DNA of 49,305 nucleotides from Stenotrophomonas maltophilia (lineage in GTDB: Bacteria > Pseudomonadota > Gammaproteobacteria > Xanthomonadales > Xanthomonadaceae): contig NZ_RAVT01000036.1 of NCBI RefSeq assembly GCF_013464915.1, positions 1 to 49,305 of the forward strand, written 5' to 3'. The notes beneath the pieces are model-generated. The model was not told the origin of the DNA and did not search any database. It saw only the letters and a list, made by a program, of their open reading frames with translations. The position numbers were made by a program, and so were the translations under genes. This document shows, piece after piece, positions 36,319 to 43,826 of this stretch (positions are counted from its first letter, which is position 1; each line of letters opens with the position of its first letter).

Positions 36319-36819
36319 TCATCGGCCGCTGCGCGCCCAGGCCAGGCGTTGCAGCGCGGTGCGGACATGGTTCTCGACGGTGGTCACCGACACGCCCAGG
36401 CGGCGTGCGATCTCGGCCTGGGTCAGGCCCTGCAGGCGGTTGAGCCGGAAGATGGTGCGGGTCGGCTCCGGCAGGTGTCCCGCCGCGTCGAGCACCCGCT
36501 GCAGCTCGTCCTGTGCCATCGCCTGCTCCTCGGTCGAGATCACCTCGTCCGGTCCCCACAGGTAATGGTCAGCCAGCAGGCGGTTGCGCCGGGTCGATTC
36601 GCGGCCGTGGTCGGTCGCCAGGTTGGCGGCCAGTCGATACAGATAGGCGCGCGGGTTGTCGATGGCCTGGCTGTCGTCAACCCCGCGGGCCTTGAACCAC
36701 ACGGCCTGGATCACGTCCTCGGCGCCGTTGTCGCCCCCAAGGATGCGCTGTACCCGGCGCAGCAGCGCAGGGCGCTCGCGGATCAGCAGTTCAGTGAGGG
36801 AAGCGGCATTGGAGGACAT
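36319..36819 (-). CDS. FecI-like ECF sigma factor
   Basis: 166 residues. Region 2 is NGAEDVIQAVWFKARGVDD...NPRAYLYRLAANLATDHGRES (the RAYLYRLAANLA-D pattern of FecI-like sigma factors); region 4 is LPEPTRTIFRLNRLQGLTQAEIARRLGVSVTTVENHV. It should direct RNA polymerase to the receptor promoter. A Fur-like box lies 47-65 bp before the ATG. The 104-bp space to fecR has no clear feature. Confidence 0.93.
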   Translation of the reverse strand: MSSNAASLTELLIRERPALLRRVQRILGGDNGAEDVIQAVWFKARGVDDSQAIDNPRAYLYRLAANLATDHGRESTRRNRLLADHYLWGPDEVISTEEQAMAQDELQRVLDAAGHLPEPTRTIFRLNRLQGLTQAEIARRLGVSVTTVENHVRTALQRLAWARSGR

Positions 36820-36865
36820 GCGCGGAACCGGGACGACAGACGGAAGGCGCCGCGCATGCTACTCC

Positions 36866-36884
36866 GTTAATGAGAATCAGTCAC
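36866..36884 (-). promoter_or_regulatory. Fur-box-like site
   Basis: GTTAATGAGAATCAGTCAC matches the 19-bp Fur consensus GATAATGATAATCATTATC at 14 positions, best in the left half. It lies between the fecI-like start and the stop of the gene upstream, where an iron-repressed promoter is expected. Confidence 0.6.
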
Positions 36885-36891
36885 GTTCGCA

Positions 36892-37365
36892 TCAGTGAAT
36901 GCAACCGGTCAGCCCGTCATAGACGCTCTCCGACGTGCCAGGCAAGGGATCGTGCAGCGGATTACGGGCCGCCAGCGCCGCATGGAAGTCCTCCACCGGA
37001 GTGCCAGGCACCAGCGGCAGCCGGCACAGCCATGTCGGCTGCCGGGCCGCGATCGCACCATCATGCCGCGACACGACCAGGTCACTGGCGGCAAATGCCC
37101 AGAGGCACTCATGCACCGTGCCGCGCACCGCGTCCACCGAACACCGCAGGCGCAGCGCACGGATGTCGCTGTACTCACCTTCGCAGAAGGTGTCTCCGCA
37201 GATCCTGTCGAAGCCGTGCTGCAGACGGCCTTCCAGGGCAAAGAAGCGGTCCCAGTTGGCCTCCTGGTGCGGGTAGTCGATCAGGTCGACATAGGGAAAC
37301 GCCTGTACCGGCGACACCATCAGCAGCGCGCAGGTCAGGCCGATCGACAGGGCAGATGCTTTCAT
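36892..37365 (-). CDS. Secreted protein of unknown function
   Basis: 157 residues; signal peptide MKASALSIGLTCALLMVSPVQA. Six cysteines in the mature chain (RICGDTFCEGEYS, LRLRCSVD, VHECLWAF, TWLCRLPL, GLTGCIH), consistent with disulphides in the periplasm or outside. No family recognised. The strong ribosome site AAGGAGCT precedes the ATG. It runs in the same direction as the fecI-like gene, 72 bp ahead of it, but the Fur-like box between suggests separate promoters. Confidence 0.8.
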   Translation of the reverse strand: MKASALSIGLTCALLMVSPVQAFPYVDLIDYPHQEANWDRFFALEGRLQHGFDRICGDTFCEGEYSDIRALRLRCSVDAVRGTVHECLWAFAASDLVVSRHDGAIAARQPTWLCRLPLVPGTPVEDFHAALAARNPLHDPLPGTSESVYDGLTGCIH

Positions 37366-37548
37366 GCGGGAGCTCCTTGGATGAGGGTTCCAGCCTGCAC
37401 CCGGCGCCCCGACGTCCCCATCGGGCAACCCCACCAGCACGTGTGGGCGGCCGCCGTGCCGTACTGTCGGCCTCCTCCCCTGCACAGCGCCCGGCAAAGG
37501 CATAAAATGGGGGGCTATCCGTCTATATCCCCCACCTGGAGCACGACC

Positions 37549-38085
37549 ATGGGTCTGGAACTCGTCTCGCCCGGCAAGAACCCGCCGGAAGAAATCAACG
37601 TCATCATCGAGATCCCGAAGGACTCGGAGCCGGTGAAGTACGAAGTGGACAAGGAAACCGGCGCGATCTTCGTCGACCGCATCCTGTCCACCCCGATGCG
37701 CTACCCCTGCAACTACGGCTACGTGCCGAGCACCCTGTGCGGCGATGGCGATCCGGCCGACGTGCTGGTGGTGCTGCCGCTGCCGCTGGTACCGGGCTCG
37801 GTCGTGCGTTGCCGTCCGGTCGGCGTGCTGAAGATGAGCGATGAGGCAGGCAGCGACGAGAAGATCCTGGCCGTGCCGGTGTCGAAGATCTTCAGTGGCT
37901 ACGCCCACGTTGAAGACATCGCGCAGGTCTCGAGCCACTGGCTGGAGCGCATCGGCCACTTCTTCGAGCACTACAAGGACCTGGAGAAGGGCAAGTGGGT
38001 GAAGCTCGATGGTTGGGGCGGCGCCGCTGAGGCCAAGCAGATCCTGATCGAGGCCCACCAACGCCATCTCGACAGCAAGGCCTGA
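37549..38085 (+). CDS. ppa: Soluble inorganic pyrophosphatase (family I)
   Basis: 178 residues, family length. The signature DGDPADVLV provides three metal-binding Asp; also EIPKDSEPVKYEVDKETGAIFVDR and YPCNYGYVPSTLCGDGD. It hydrolyses PPi in the cytoplasm with Mg2+. CTGGAGCACGACC precedes the ATG. A GGGGG-...-CCCCC hairpin (about 37511-37534) lies immediately before the ribosome site. Third PPi-using enzyme in the window. Confidence 0.97.
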   Translation: MGLELVSPGKNPPEEINVIIEIPKDSEPVKYEVDKETGAIFVDRILSTPMRYPCNYGYVPSTLCGDGDPADVLVVLPLPLVPGSVVRCRPVGVLKMSDEAGSDEKILAVPVSKIFSGYAHVEDIAQVSSHWLERIGHFFEHYKDLEKGKWVKLDGWGGAAEAKQILIEAHQRHLDSKA

Positions 38086-38096
38086 GCCTGAACCGG

Positions 38097-38125
38097 ATCG
38101 CTCCGGCATGCTCTGCCGGAGCGAT
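38097..38125. terminator. Hairpin after ppa
   Basis: ATCGCTCCGGCA-TGCTC-TGCCGGAGCGAT, a perfect 12-bp stem, 12 bp after the ppa stop; no U-tract. Confidence 0.6.
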
Positions 38126-38236
38126 GCGGGTCACGTTTCATGATGACGGCACATCACTCTTGCCGTCGTATTAGGTAAATTGCGTCACTTCACACGTCAT
38201 CGACATCCACCGTCGAGACAGCCAGGGGAATGTGTC

Positions 38237-39358
38237 GTGCGTATTCTGCTTGTTGGGGATGCAGCCAGCCTGCCGGCCGAGCTGACCGAATTCATTGCCG
38301 ATCTTGGGGAAGACTGGCAGCCGCTGACCGCCACCGATGGCCAGACCGCGATGAATGCGGTGGCCACGCAGGGTGTGGACGCGGTGATCGTCTGCCCGCA
38401 GCTGCCGGATCTCAATGCCACCACGCTGCTCGGCCAGATCCGGACCCTGCGTCCGGAAACCATCCGCATCGCGCTGGTGGACGCACAGCATGGCAACCGG
38501 CCGCCGCCGGCGCGCCTGATCGGCGTTGCCCATCGCTTCCTGCCCCTGCCACTGGCGCCGGAAGTGCTTCTGGAAGCGCTGACCAGCCTGGAAGAGCTGC
38601 GCGAAGTACTGGACAGCCCGCGCCTGCGCGATGCCATCGGCCGCATCGAGAAACTGCCGTCGCCGCCGCACCTGTACCTGAGCCTGACCCAGGCGCTGGA
38701 GCATGACGACGATGCCGACAGCGCCGACGTCGCCAAGCTGGTGGCCGCCGATCCGGCCATCGCCGCCAAGGTGCTGCAGCTGTCGAATTCGGCGTTCTTC
38801 AGCCAGGGCCGCACCATCGCCGACCTGCGTACCGCGGTAACCCGGCTGGGCCTGGCAACACTGCGCGACCTGGTACTGGCCAGCGAAGTGTTCTCGGCGC
38901 CGACGCTGTCGACCGCCGAACGCAATTCGCTGCAGCAGCGCGCCCTGCTCGCCTCGCGGCTGGCCGCACGCCTGCTGCCCGAATCCAGCGCCGAACTGGG
39001 CGCAACCGCGGCACTGCTGGCCGACATCGGCCTGCTGCTGCCCGGCGTACGCAACGAGCGCACCGAGCCGTCGCTGGCCGGTGATACCCGCCCCGGCCAT
39101 GCCGAAGCCGGTGCCTACCTGTTGGGGCTGTGGGGCCTGCCGATGCCGATCATCGAAGCGGTGGCGTTCCACCTGCAGCCGCAGCGCGCCAACACGCGCA
39201 GCTTCTGGGTGACCGGTGCGGTGCACGTGGCGCTTGCGCTGGTCAACGGCGATCCGGTGGATGAGGACTACCTGCAGCGCGCGGGCGTGCTCAACAAACT
39301 GCCGCAGTGGCGCGAACATGCCAACAGCCTGATGGGGCTTACGCCCAGCGAAGCCTGA
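38237..39358 (+). CDS. HDOD domain protein with degenerate receiver domain
   Basis: 373 residues, GTG start preceded by CAGGGGA. Residues 1-120 fold as a response-regulator receiver (RILLVGDA, AVIVCPQLPDL, IRIALVDAQHG), but the phosphoacceptor Asp is replaced by Cys53 and the acidic pair is reduced. Residues 140-340 are an HDOD domain (VAADPAIAAKVLQLSNSAFF, LRTAVTRLGLATLRDLVLAS, LLADIGLLLPG, HAEAGAYLLGLWGLP). HDOD proteins act in signalling without phosphodiesterase activity. Probably a phosphorylation-independent regulator. The target is unknown. Confidence 0.9.
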   Translation: MRILLVGDAASLPAELTEFIADLGEDWQPLTATDGQTAMNAVATQGVDAVIVCPQLPDLNATTLLGQIRTLRPETIRIALVDAQHGNRPPPARLIGVAHRFLPLPLAPEVLLEALTSLEELREVLDSPRLRDAIGRIEKLPSPPHLYLSLTQALEHDDDADSADVAKLVAADPAIAAKVLQLSNSAFFSQGRTIADLRTAVTRLGLATLRDLVLASEVFSAPTLSTAERNSLQQRALLASRLAARLLPESSAELGATAALLADIGLLLPGVRNERTEPSLAGDTRPGHAEAGAYLLGLWGLPMPIIEAVAFHLQPQRANTRSFWVTGAVHVALALVNGDPVDEDYLQRAGVLNKLPQWREHANSLMGLTPSEA

Positions 39359-39383
39359 GCTGCACCGGCAATGCACACGATGA

Positions 39384-39407
39384 AGGCGCGTCCGCGAGGA
39401 CGCGCCT
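39384..39407. terminator. Hairpin between convergent genes
   Basis: AGGCGCGTCC-GCGA-GGACGCGCCT, a 10-bp perfect stem with tetraloop, in the 56-bp gap between the HDOD gene and the small Cys-rich gene; U-poor tail. Confidence 0.55.
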
Positions 39408-39414
39408 CGTTGCA

Positions 39415-39621
39415 TCAGGGCTGTGCGCAGTGGTCGTACACGCAGCGTTCGAAGAGGAGCTGGCAGTACGCCGCATCTTCACCAGCCTTGATGCAGTCGC
39501 TGCGCACCTCGGCGCAATAGCGCCCATTGGCACACACCAGCGGGCCGGCCGACACACTGCCGGCCAGGCTCAGGACGGCAAGAACCGCAGCTGCGAACAT
39601 CCGTGGCATCGCGTTTTTCAT
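39415..39621 (-). CDS. Small exported cysteine-rich peptide
   Basis: 68 residues from the ATG of MKNAMPRM. The signal peptide (MFAAAVLAVLSLAGSVSA) leaves a mature chain of about 43 residues with six cysteines: LVCANGRYCAEVRSDCIK and YCQLLFERCVYDHC. Three disulphides are possible. No family recognised. GGAGAGCG precedes the ATG. A longer frame extends upstream without a ribosome site. Confidence 0.7.
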   Translation of the reverse strand: MKNAMPRMFAAAVLAVLSLAGSVSAGPLVCANGRYCAEVRSDCIKAGEDAAYCQLLFERCVYDHCAQP

Positions 39622-39746
39622 TTCGCGCTCTCCTTGGTCCGGAATGGACCTCCGCGACCGTACCAACGGTCCAATTGCGACAAACGTGACCCCTGTCGCT
39701 GAACCGCCCGATTCAGAGTTTCCCGACCCACTCTGCCAAACGCAAA

Positions 39747-39773
39747 GAGGGCGGGCCTTGCGGCCCGCCCTCC
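39747..39773 (-). terminator. Hairpin after the second receptor gene
   Basis: GAGGGCGGGCC-TTGC-GGCCCGCCCTC. On the minus strand it is followed by TTTGCGTTT. It ends the receptor transcript about 27 bp after its stop. Confidence 0.65.
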
Positions 39774-39799
39774 TCGTCTTGCCTTCAGGCTTCGATGGA

Positions 39800-42763
39800 T
39801 CAGAAGCGCTGGTTGTACTGGATGAACAGGAAGCGGTCGTAATCCAGCATCGGGTCCAGCTGCACGGCGCTGGCGTTGGTCACCGCGTAGGTGATCGGCG
39901 GGGTCTTGCCGAACACGTTGCGGGCACCGACGGTCACGCTGCCGTTCCAAGGAGCCTGCCAGGTGGCCGAGATGTCGTGATAGACGATCGCGCCCTTCTT
40001 GTTGGCACCCAGGCCGCCACTCCAGCCACCGTTCTCGGTGTAGTAATCCGGCTGGTTGCACTCCAGGCCATTTTCCTGGTCGTAGCAGAAGTCGCGGAAG
40101 CCGCCGTAGTAACGCATGGTCCAGGTGGCCGACAGGTCGCCCTTGGTCCAGGTGCTGGCCAGGGTGCCGCGGACACGCGGGTAGTTCCAGTAGCCTGCGT
40201 AGTCATCCCATGCAGCACCCTTGGTGGCCTGCTGACGGAAGCTGGTCAGGTAGTTGGTGTCCAGGTTGAACGACAGGGTACCGAAGCTGTATTCCGGCAT
40301 GCGGTAGCGGACGCCGAAGTTGTAGCCTTCGGTTTCCAGCGAGCCCAGGTTGGCATTGCCGCGGCTCAGGCCGGTGACCTGCTGGCCATTGGCAACGTCG
40401 CCACGGCTGTACTGGTCACAGAAGGCCTGCACACCGTTCTGGTAGCACTGGTTCAGCACGTAGTTCGCCGACAGCGCAGTGATCACGTTGTCCACGGTGA
40501 TCTTGTACCAGTCCAGCGAGACGTTCAGGCCGCTGACGAAGCTCGGGCTCCAGACCAGGCCCGCGGTGCGGGTCTTGCTGGTTTCCGGCTGCAGCTTGTC
40601 GTTGCCCACGCCCGAGTTGAACGGGTTGTTGCCCTGGGTGTCACGGGCGCTGATCGGACGACCAGCAGCGTCGGTCTGACGGAAGTCGGACGCCAGGCCT
40701 TCAGCACCGCAACGGGCGGCAACGGCCGGGTTGCTGCGCTGGCCGAACACGGCATCACACGGATCGGTGAACTTGTCGAAAGTCTGCGAACCACCGCCGA
40801 AGGTGTCGTCCAGGGTCGGGGCACGGAAGCCCTCGCCGTAGGTCGCACGCACCAGCAGGTCGTCGATCGGCTTCCAGGTCACGCTGAACTTGCTGTTGAC
40901 CGTGTTGCCGAACTTGTCGTAGTCCGAGTAGCGGCTGGCAATATCCAGCGACAGCTCCTTGGCACCCGGCAGGTCACGCAGCAGCGGCACCATCAGTTCC
41001 AGGTAGAACTCGTTGGTCTTGTACTTGCCTTCGGTCGGCTGGGCGGCCAGCTCGGTGGTGTAACCCGAGGAGGACAGCGCGTCCGGGTGGTCGTAGCCCG
41101 ACACTTCACGATGCTCGTAACCGGCAGCGAAGGCGAACTCGCCCGCATTGCCCGGCATGTCGAACAGCGAACCGGTGATGTTGGCGAAGTACTGCTTGCT
41201 CTTGCTCTGGCCGGTCGAGTTCAGCAGGGTGTTGATGTACTTCAGCGCATCCGGGGTCGCGGCGCTTGCGCCGCCCAGCAGGTCGAACGGGACGCAGCTG
41301 CCCGGGCTGGTGCCCAGCGCGATCGGGTTGGCAGCGGTGCCGCACTGGGCGACGCCGTTGGCGTTGATGAACGACGGGCCGAGGGCGTTCTTCAGTGCCA
41401 GCAGGTTGATGTTGCCCGAGCTGGTCTGGGTCACATCGAACTGGTTGTAGTTGATGCCCACATCCCAGTCGAACGGACGGTTGTTGAAGTCGAAGTTGCC
41501 TTCCAGGGCCGCGTCGAAGTGCAGCGACTTCACGTTGTTCTGGGTGATGCGCGGCAGTTCGAAGATACGACGGCCCCAGCCACCGATGTCAACGCCGGCG
41601 CCCGGGTTGGCCCAGTTGCCCAGCGGGTTGTAGATGCTGTCCTTGCTGATCGCCACCGGGAACTGCGGCTGCGAGGTGCCGGTCAGCGGGTAGCCGGCGA
41701 TCTGGCGCTTGGAATCGCGCTCGGAGTACATCGCCGTCGACTTCAGACGCAGGTTGTCGTTGATGTCGTAGCTGGCCGAGGTGAACATGGTCTTCGACTC
41801 AGCGCCCTGGTTCAGCATCATCTGCTGCGAGGCGTTGTAGTAGTCGTCCAGACCAATCAGGTGGTAGTTGTTGAAGTTGTTCGACGGCTGGCCAACGCCG
41901 ACCGGGGTGTCCCACGAACCGGTGTGGTTGACCACCCAGGTGTTCGGGACCCACTTGCCAGCCTTGTTGTATTCGCCAGCACCGGCGGTGCCTTCGGCAC
42001 GCGGATCGGTGAAGCGGCCCCACGGGCCAGCCGGGCTCAGACCGTCTTCCTTGTGGCCCTGGCCATAGGAGTACTGGGTCAGGCCACGATCCTTGGCCCA
42101 CACCGGATCTTCCTTGATGTAGTTGGCGCCGAACACGATCGAGGAGCGCTCGCCGCTGGCACCCAGGGTCAGGCTGTACTGGGTCTTGGAACCGTCGCCG
42201 TGGCTGTTCTGGCCGTAGTAGGCACTGGCCTCGGCGCCGTCGAAGTTCTTGCGCAGGATGATGTTGACCACGCCGGAGATGGCGTCGGAACCGTAGATCG
42301 CCGAGGCGCCGTCCTTCAGGACTTCAATGCGCTCGATCAGCGAGGTCGGGATGGTCGACATGTCGGTGAAGCCGGCCAGGCTGGTGCTCCAGCGCTTGCC
42401 GTTGACCAGCACCAGCGTGCGCTGCTCACCCAGGTTGTACAGGCTGACGTACTGGCCGCCCTGTTCCGGGTTGGACGCCAGCACGGCCGCCTTGCTGAAG
42501 GTCTGGGTGCCTGCCACGGACAGGTTCTGCAGCAGGTCGCCGACGCTGACCAGGCCCGAACGCTGGATGTCCTCATGGCTTACGGTGAGGACCGGCTGGG
42601 AGGTTTCCACATCCACCGAGCGGATGCGGGAGCCGGTGACTTCCAGGCGATCAAGGGTGGTCGGGGCACTGGCTTCCTGTGCGGAAGCAAATGCCGGTGC
42701 CAGCGCCAGCGCGATGCCGGCGGGCAGCAGGCCCAGCCGCACGGCAGGGGTGCGAACGTTCAT
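39800..42763 (-). CDS. TonB-dependent receptor (Oar/CirA-like, no STN domain)
   Basis: 987 residues. Signal peptide MNVRTPAVRLGLLPAGIALA...AFASA. The plug starts LDRLEVTGSRIRSVDVETSQ with VGDLLQNLSV and later LKDGASAIYGSDAISGVVNI; the barrel holds YGEGFRAPTLDD and ends in a C-terminal Phe (QYNQRF), the BamA signal. The ligand cannot be told; this large family in xanthomonads imports peptides, sugars or siderophores. GGAGAG lies 5 bp before the ATG. Preceded on the same strand by an AraC regulator, which is its likely controller. Confidence 0.92.
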   Translation of the reverse strand: MNVRTPAVRLGLLPAGIALALAPAFASAQEASAPTTLDRLEVTGSRIRSVDVETSQPVLTVSHEDIQRSGLVSVGDLLQNLSVAGTQTFSKAAVLASNPEQGGQYVSLYNLGEQRTLVLVNGKRWSTSLAGFTDMSTIPTSLIERIEVLKDGASAIYGSDAISGVVNIILRKNFDGAEASAYYGQNSHGDGSKTQYSLTLGASGERSSIVFGANYIKEDPVWAKDRGLTQYSYGQGHKEDGLSPAGPWGRFTDPRAEGTAGAGEYNKAGKWVPNTWVVNHTGSWDTPVGVGQPSNNFNNYHLIGLDDYYNASQQMMLNQGAESKTMFTSASYDINDNLRLKSTAMYSERDSKRQIAGYPLTGTSQPQFPVAISKDSIYNPLGNWANPGAGVDIGGWGRRIFELPRITQNNVKSLHFDAALEGNFDFNNRPFDWDVGINYNQFDVTQTSSGNINLLALKNALGPSFINANGVAQCGTAANPIALGTSPGSCVPFDLLGGASAATPDALKYINTLLNSTGQSKSKQYFANITGSLFDMPGNAGEFAFAAGYEHREVSGYDHPDALSSSGYTTELAAQPTEGKYKTNEFYLELMVPLLRDLPGAKELSLDIASRYSDYDKFGNTVNSKFSVTWKPIDDLLVRATYGEGFRAPTLDDTFGGGSQTFDKFTDPCDAVFGQRSNPAVAARCGAEGLASDFRQTDAAGRPISARDTQGNNPFNSGVGNDKLQPETSKTRTAGLVWSPSFVSGLNVSLDWYKITVDNVITALSANYVLNQCYQNGVQAFCDQYSRGDVANGQQVTGLSRGNANLGSLETEGYNFGVRYRMPEYSFGTLSFNLDTNYLTSFRQQATKGAAWDDYAGYWNYPRVRGTLASTWTKGDLSATWTMRYYGGFRDFCYDQENGLECNQPDYYTENGGWSGGLGANKKGAIVYHDISATWQAPWNGSVTVGARNVFGKTPPITYAVTNASAVQLDPMLDYDRFLFIQYNQRF

Positions 42764-42779
42764 CAATCTCTCCAAGGTA

Positions 42780-42804
42780 CGTGTTAGTAGCGTGTTAAAA
42801 CGCT
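42780..42804. promoter_or_regulatory. Candidate operator upstream of the receptor gene
   Basis: The direct repeat CGTGTTA at 42780 and 42791 (11-bp period, one helical turn), overlapping the inverted repeat AGCGT-GTTAAA-ACGCT (42789-42804). It occupies the 49-bp gap between the AraC-type gene and the receptor. Confidence 0.4.
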
Positions 42805-42812
42805 CCAGCACG

Positions 42813-43712
42813 TTACGATTGCGTTGCGATGCTGTATTTGCGCGACCCAACCGTAGACTTTGCAGAGTGTGGCGGGAGCAAACCGCCGTTTTCCCTGAAC
42901 CGGGAAGCAGACTGCCCATAACGGGCACGGAAGGCCCGGGCGAAGCTGCAGCAGTTGTCGAATCCGCTGGCTGCGGCGACCTCGCCCACCATCATGTCGG
43001 TGTCGCGCAGCAGATCGGCGGCCCGCTCCAGGCGCAACCGTGCCGAAAGCGACTGGGGGCTCTCTTCATACAGGCTCTGGAAGGTCTTGGAGAGGTACCA
43101 GCTGGAGAAGTTGGTCAGCTCGGCGAGTTCGCCGATCCGCACCACACGGTGGCTGTTGCCCTCCAGATAGAGGCGGGCACGCTGCATGCGGCCGAACACC
43201 TGGCGCTTGCGGCTGCGTGAGCGACCGGGGCAGCGCTGTACGTTGTCGGCCAGGTCACGCTGCAGGCCGGCCAGATGCAACAGCAGCGGGCGCAGCGCCT
43301 GCGCGGGCAGGCCGCTGTCGAGCGCATCGCGCCACAGGCGCAGGGCAACGCGGGCGTCGCCGCGGCTCATGCGACCACGACCGGCGTACAGGCCGCAATC
43401 GGCCATCTCGGACAGCACCCGCATCGCCTCCGCATTCAGGCTGAGGCCCACGCACAGTCCGTTACGGCCGGCCTGCACCAGCGGGCGCGACTCCTTCTCG
43501 AAGGCGATCCACTCACCATGGCGCAGGCGGAAACGCCCTTCCTTGGCTTCCACCCAGGAGCTGCCCCGGACCTGCAGCCAGACCGTGAAGCTTGACCCTG
43601 CCGTCTGCAGGCTGCCGAGCCGGGCCACGCCCATGCAGGTCGGCGCGAGGTCGTCGAGCGCTTTGTCGAGGGAGACGGTTTGGCCACGATCGGCCAGCGA
43701 GAGTTGACGCAT
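42813..43712 (-). CDS. AraC-family transcriptional regulator
   Basis: 299 residues. The C-terminal AraC DNA-binding domain runs from about 195 to 280: RIGELAELTNFSSWYLSKTFQSLYEESPQ and VGEVAAASGFDNCCSFARAFRARYGQSASRFR. The N-terminal half, about 1-160, is a sensing domain of unknown type with WLQVRGSSWVEAKEGRFRLR. It lies directly upstream of the second receptor on the same strand. Confidence 0.92.
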   Translation of the reverse strand: MRQLSLADRGQTVSLDKALDDLAPTCMGVARLGSLQTAGSSFTVWLQVRGSSWVEAKEGRFRLRHGEWIAFEKESRPLVQAGRNGLCVGLSLNAEAMRVLSEMADCGLYAGRGRMSRGDARVALRLWRDALDSGLPAQALRPLLLHLAGLQRDLADNVQRCPGRSRSRKRQVFGRMQRARLYLEGNSHRVVRIGELAELTNFSSWYLSKTFQSLYEESPQSLSARLRLERAADLLRDTDMMVGEVAAASGFDNCCSFARAFRARYGQSASRFRENGGLLPPHSAKSTVGSRKYSIATQS

Positions 43713-43826
43713 GGGGCACCACGGGTTTGCCTGATACAGGCTTCCGTTTTGCCTAATCAGGCGTCAGCCCGTCAGGAAAATCCGCCGAGATCGCCACGAA
43801 TTCGCGGCGAGAACTCCACGAAGAAA

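Noticed and set aside
39527..42787. 1086-codon plus-strand open frame
   Set aside because: Antisense to the TonB-dependent receptor gene; composition is biased (Val/Gly/Gln/Arg) and shows no motif, while the minus strand has signal peptide, plug and barrel signatures.
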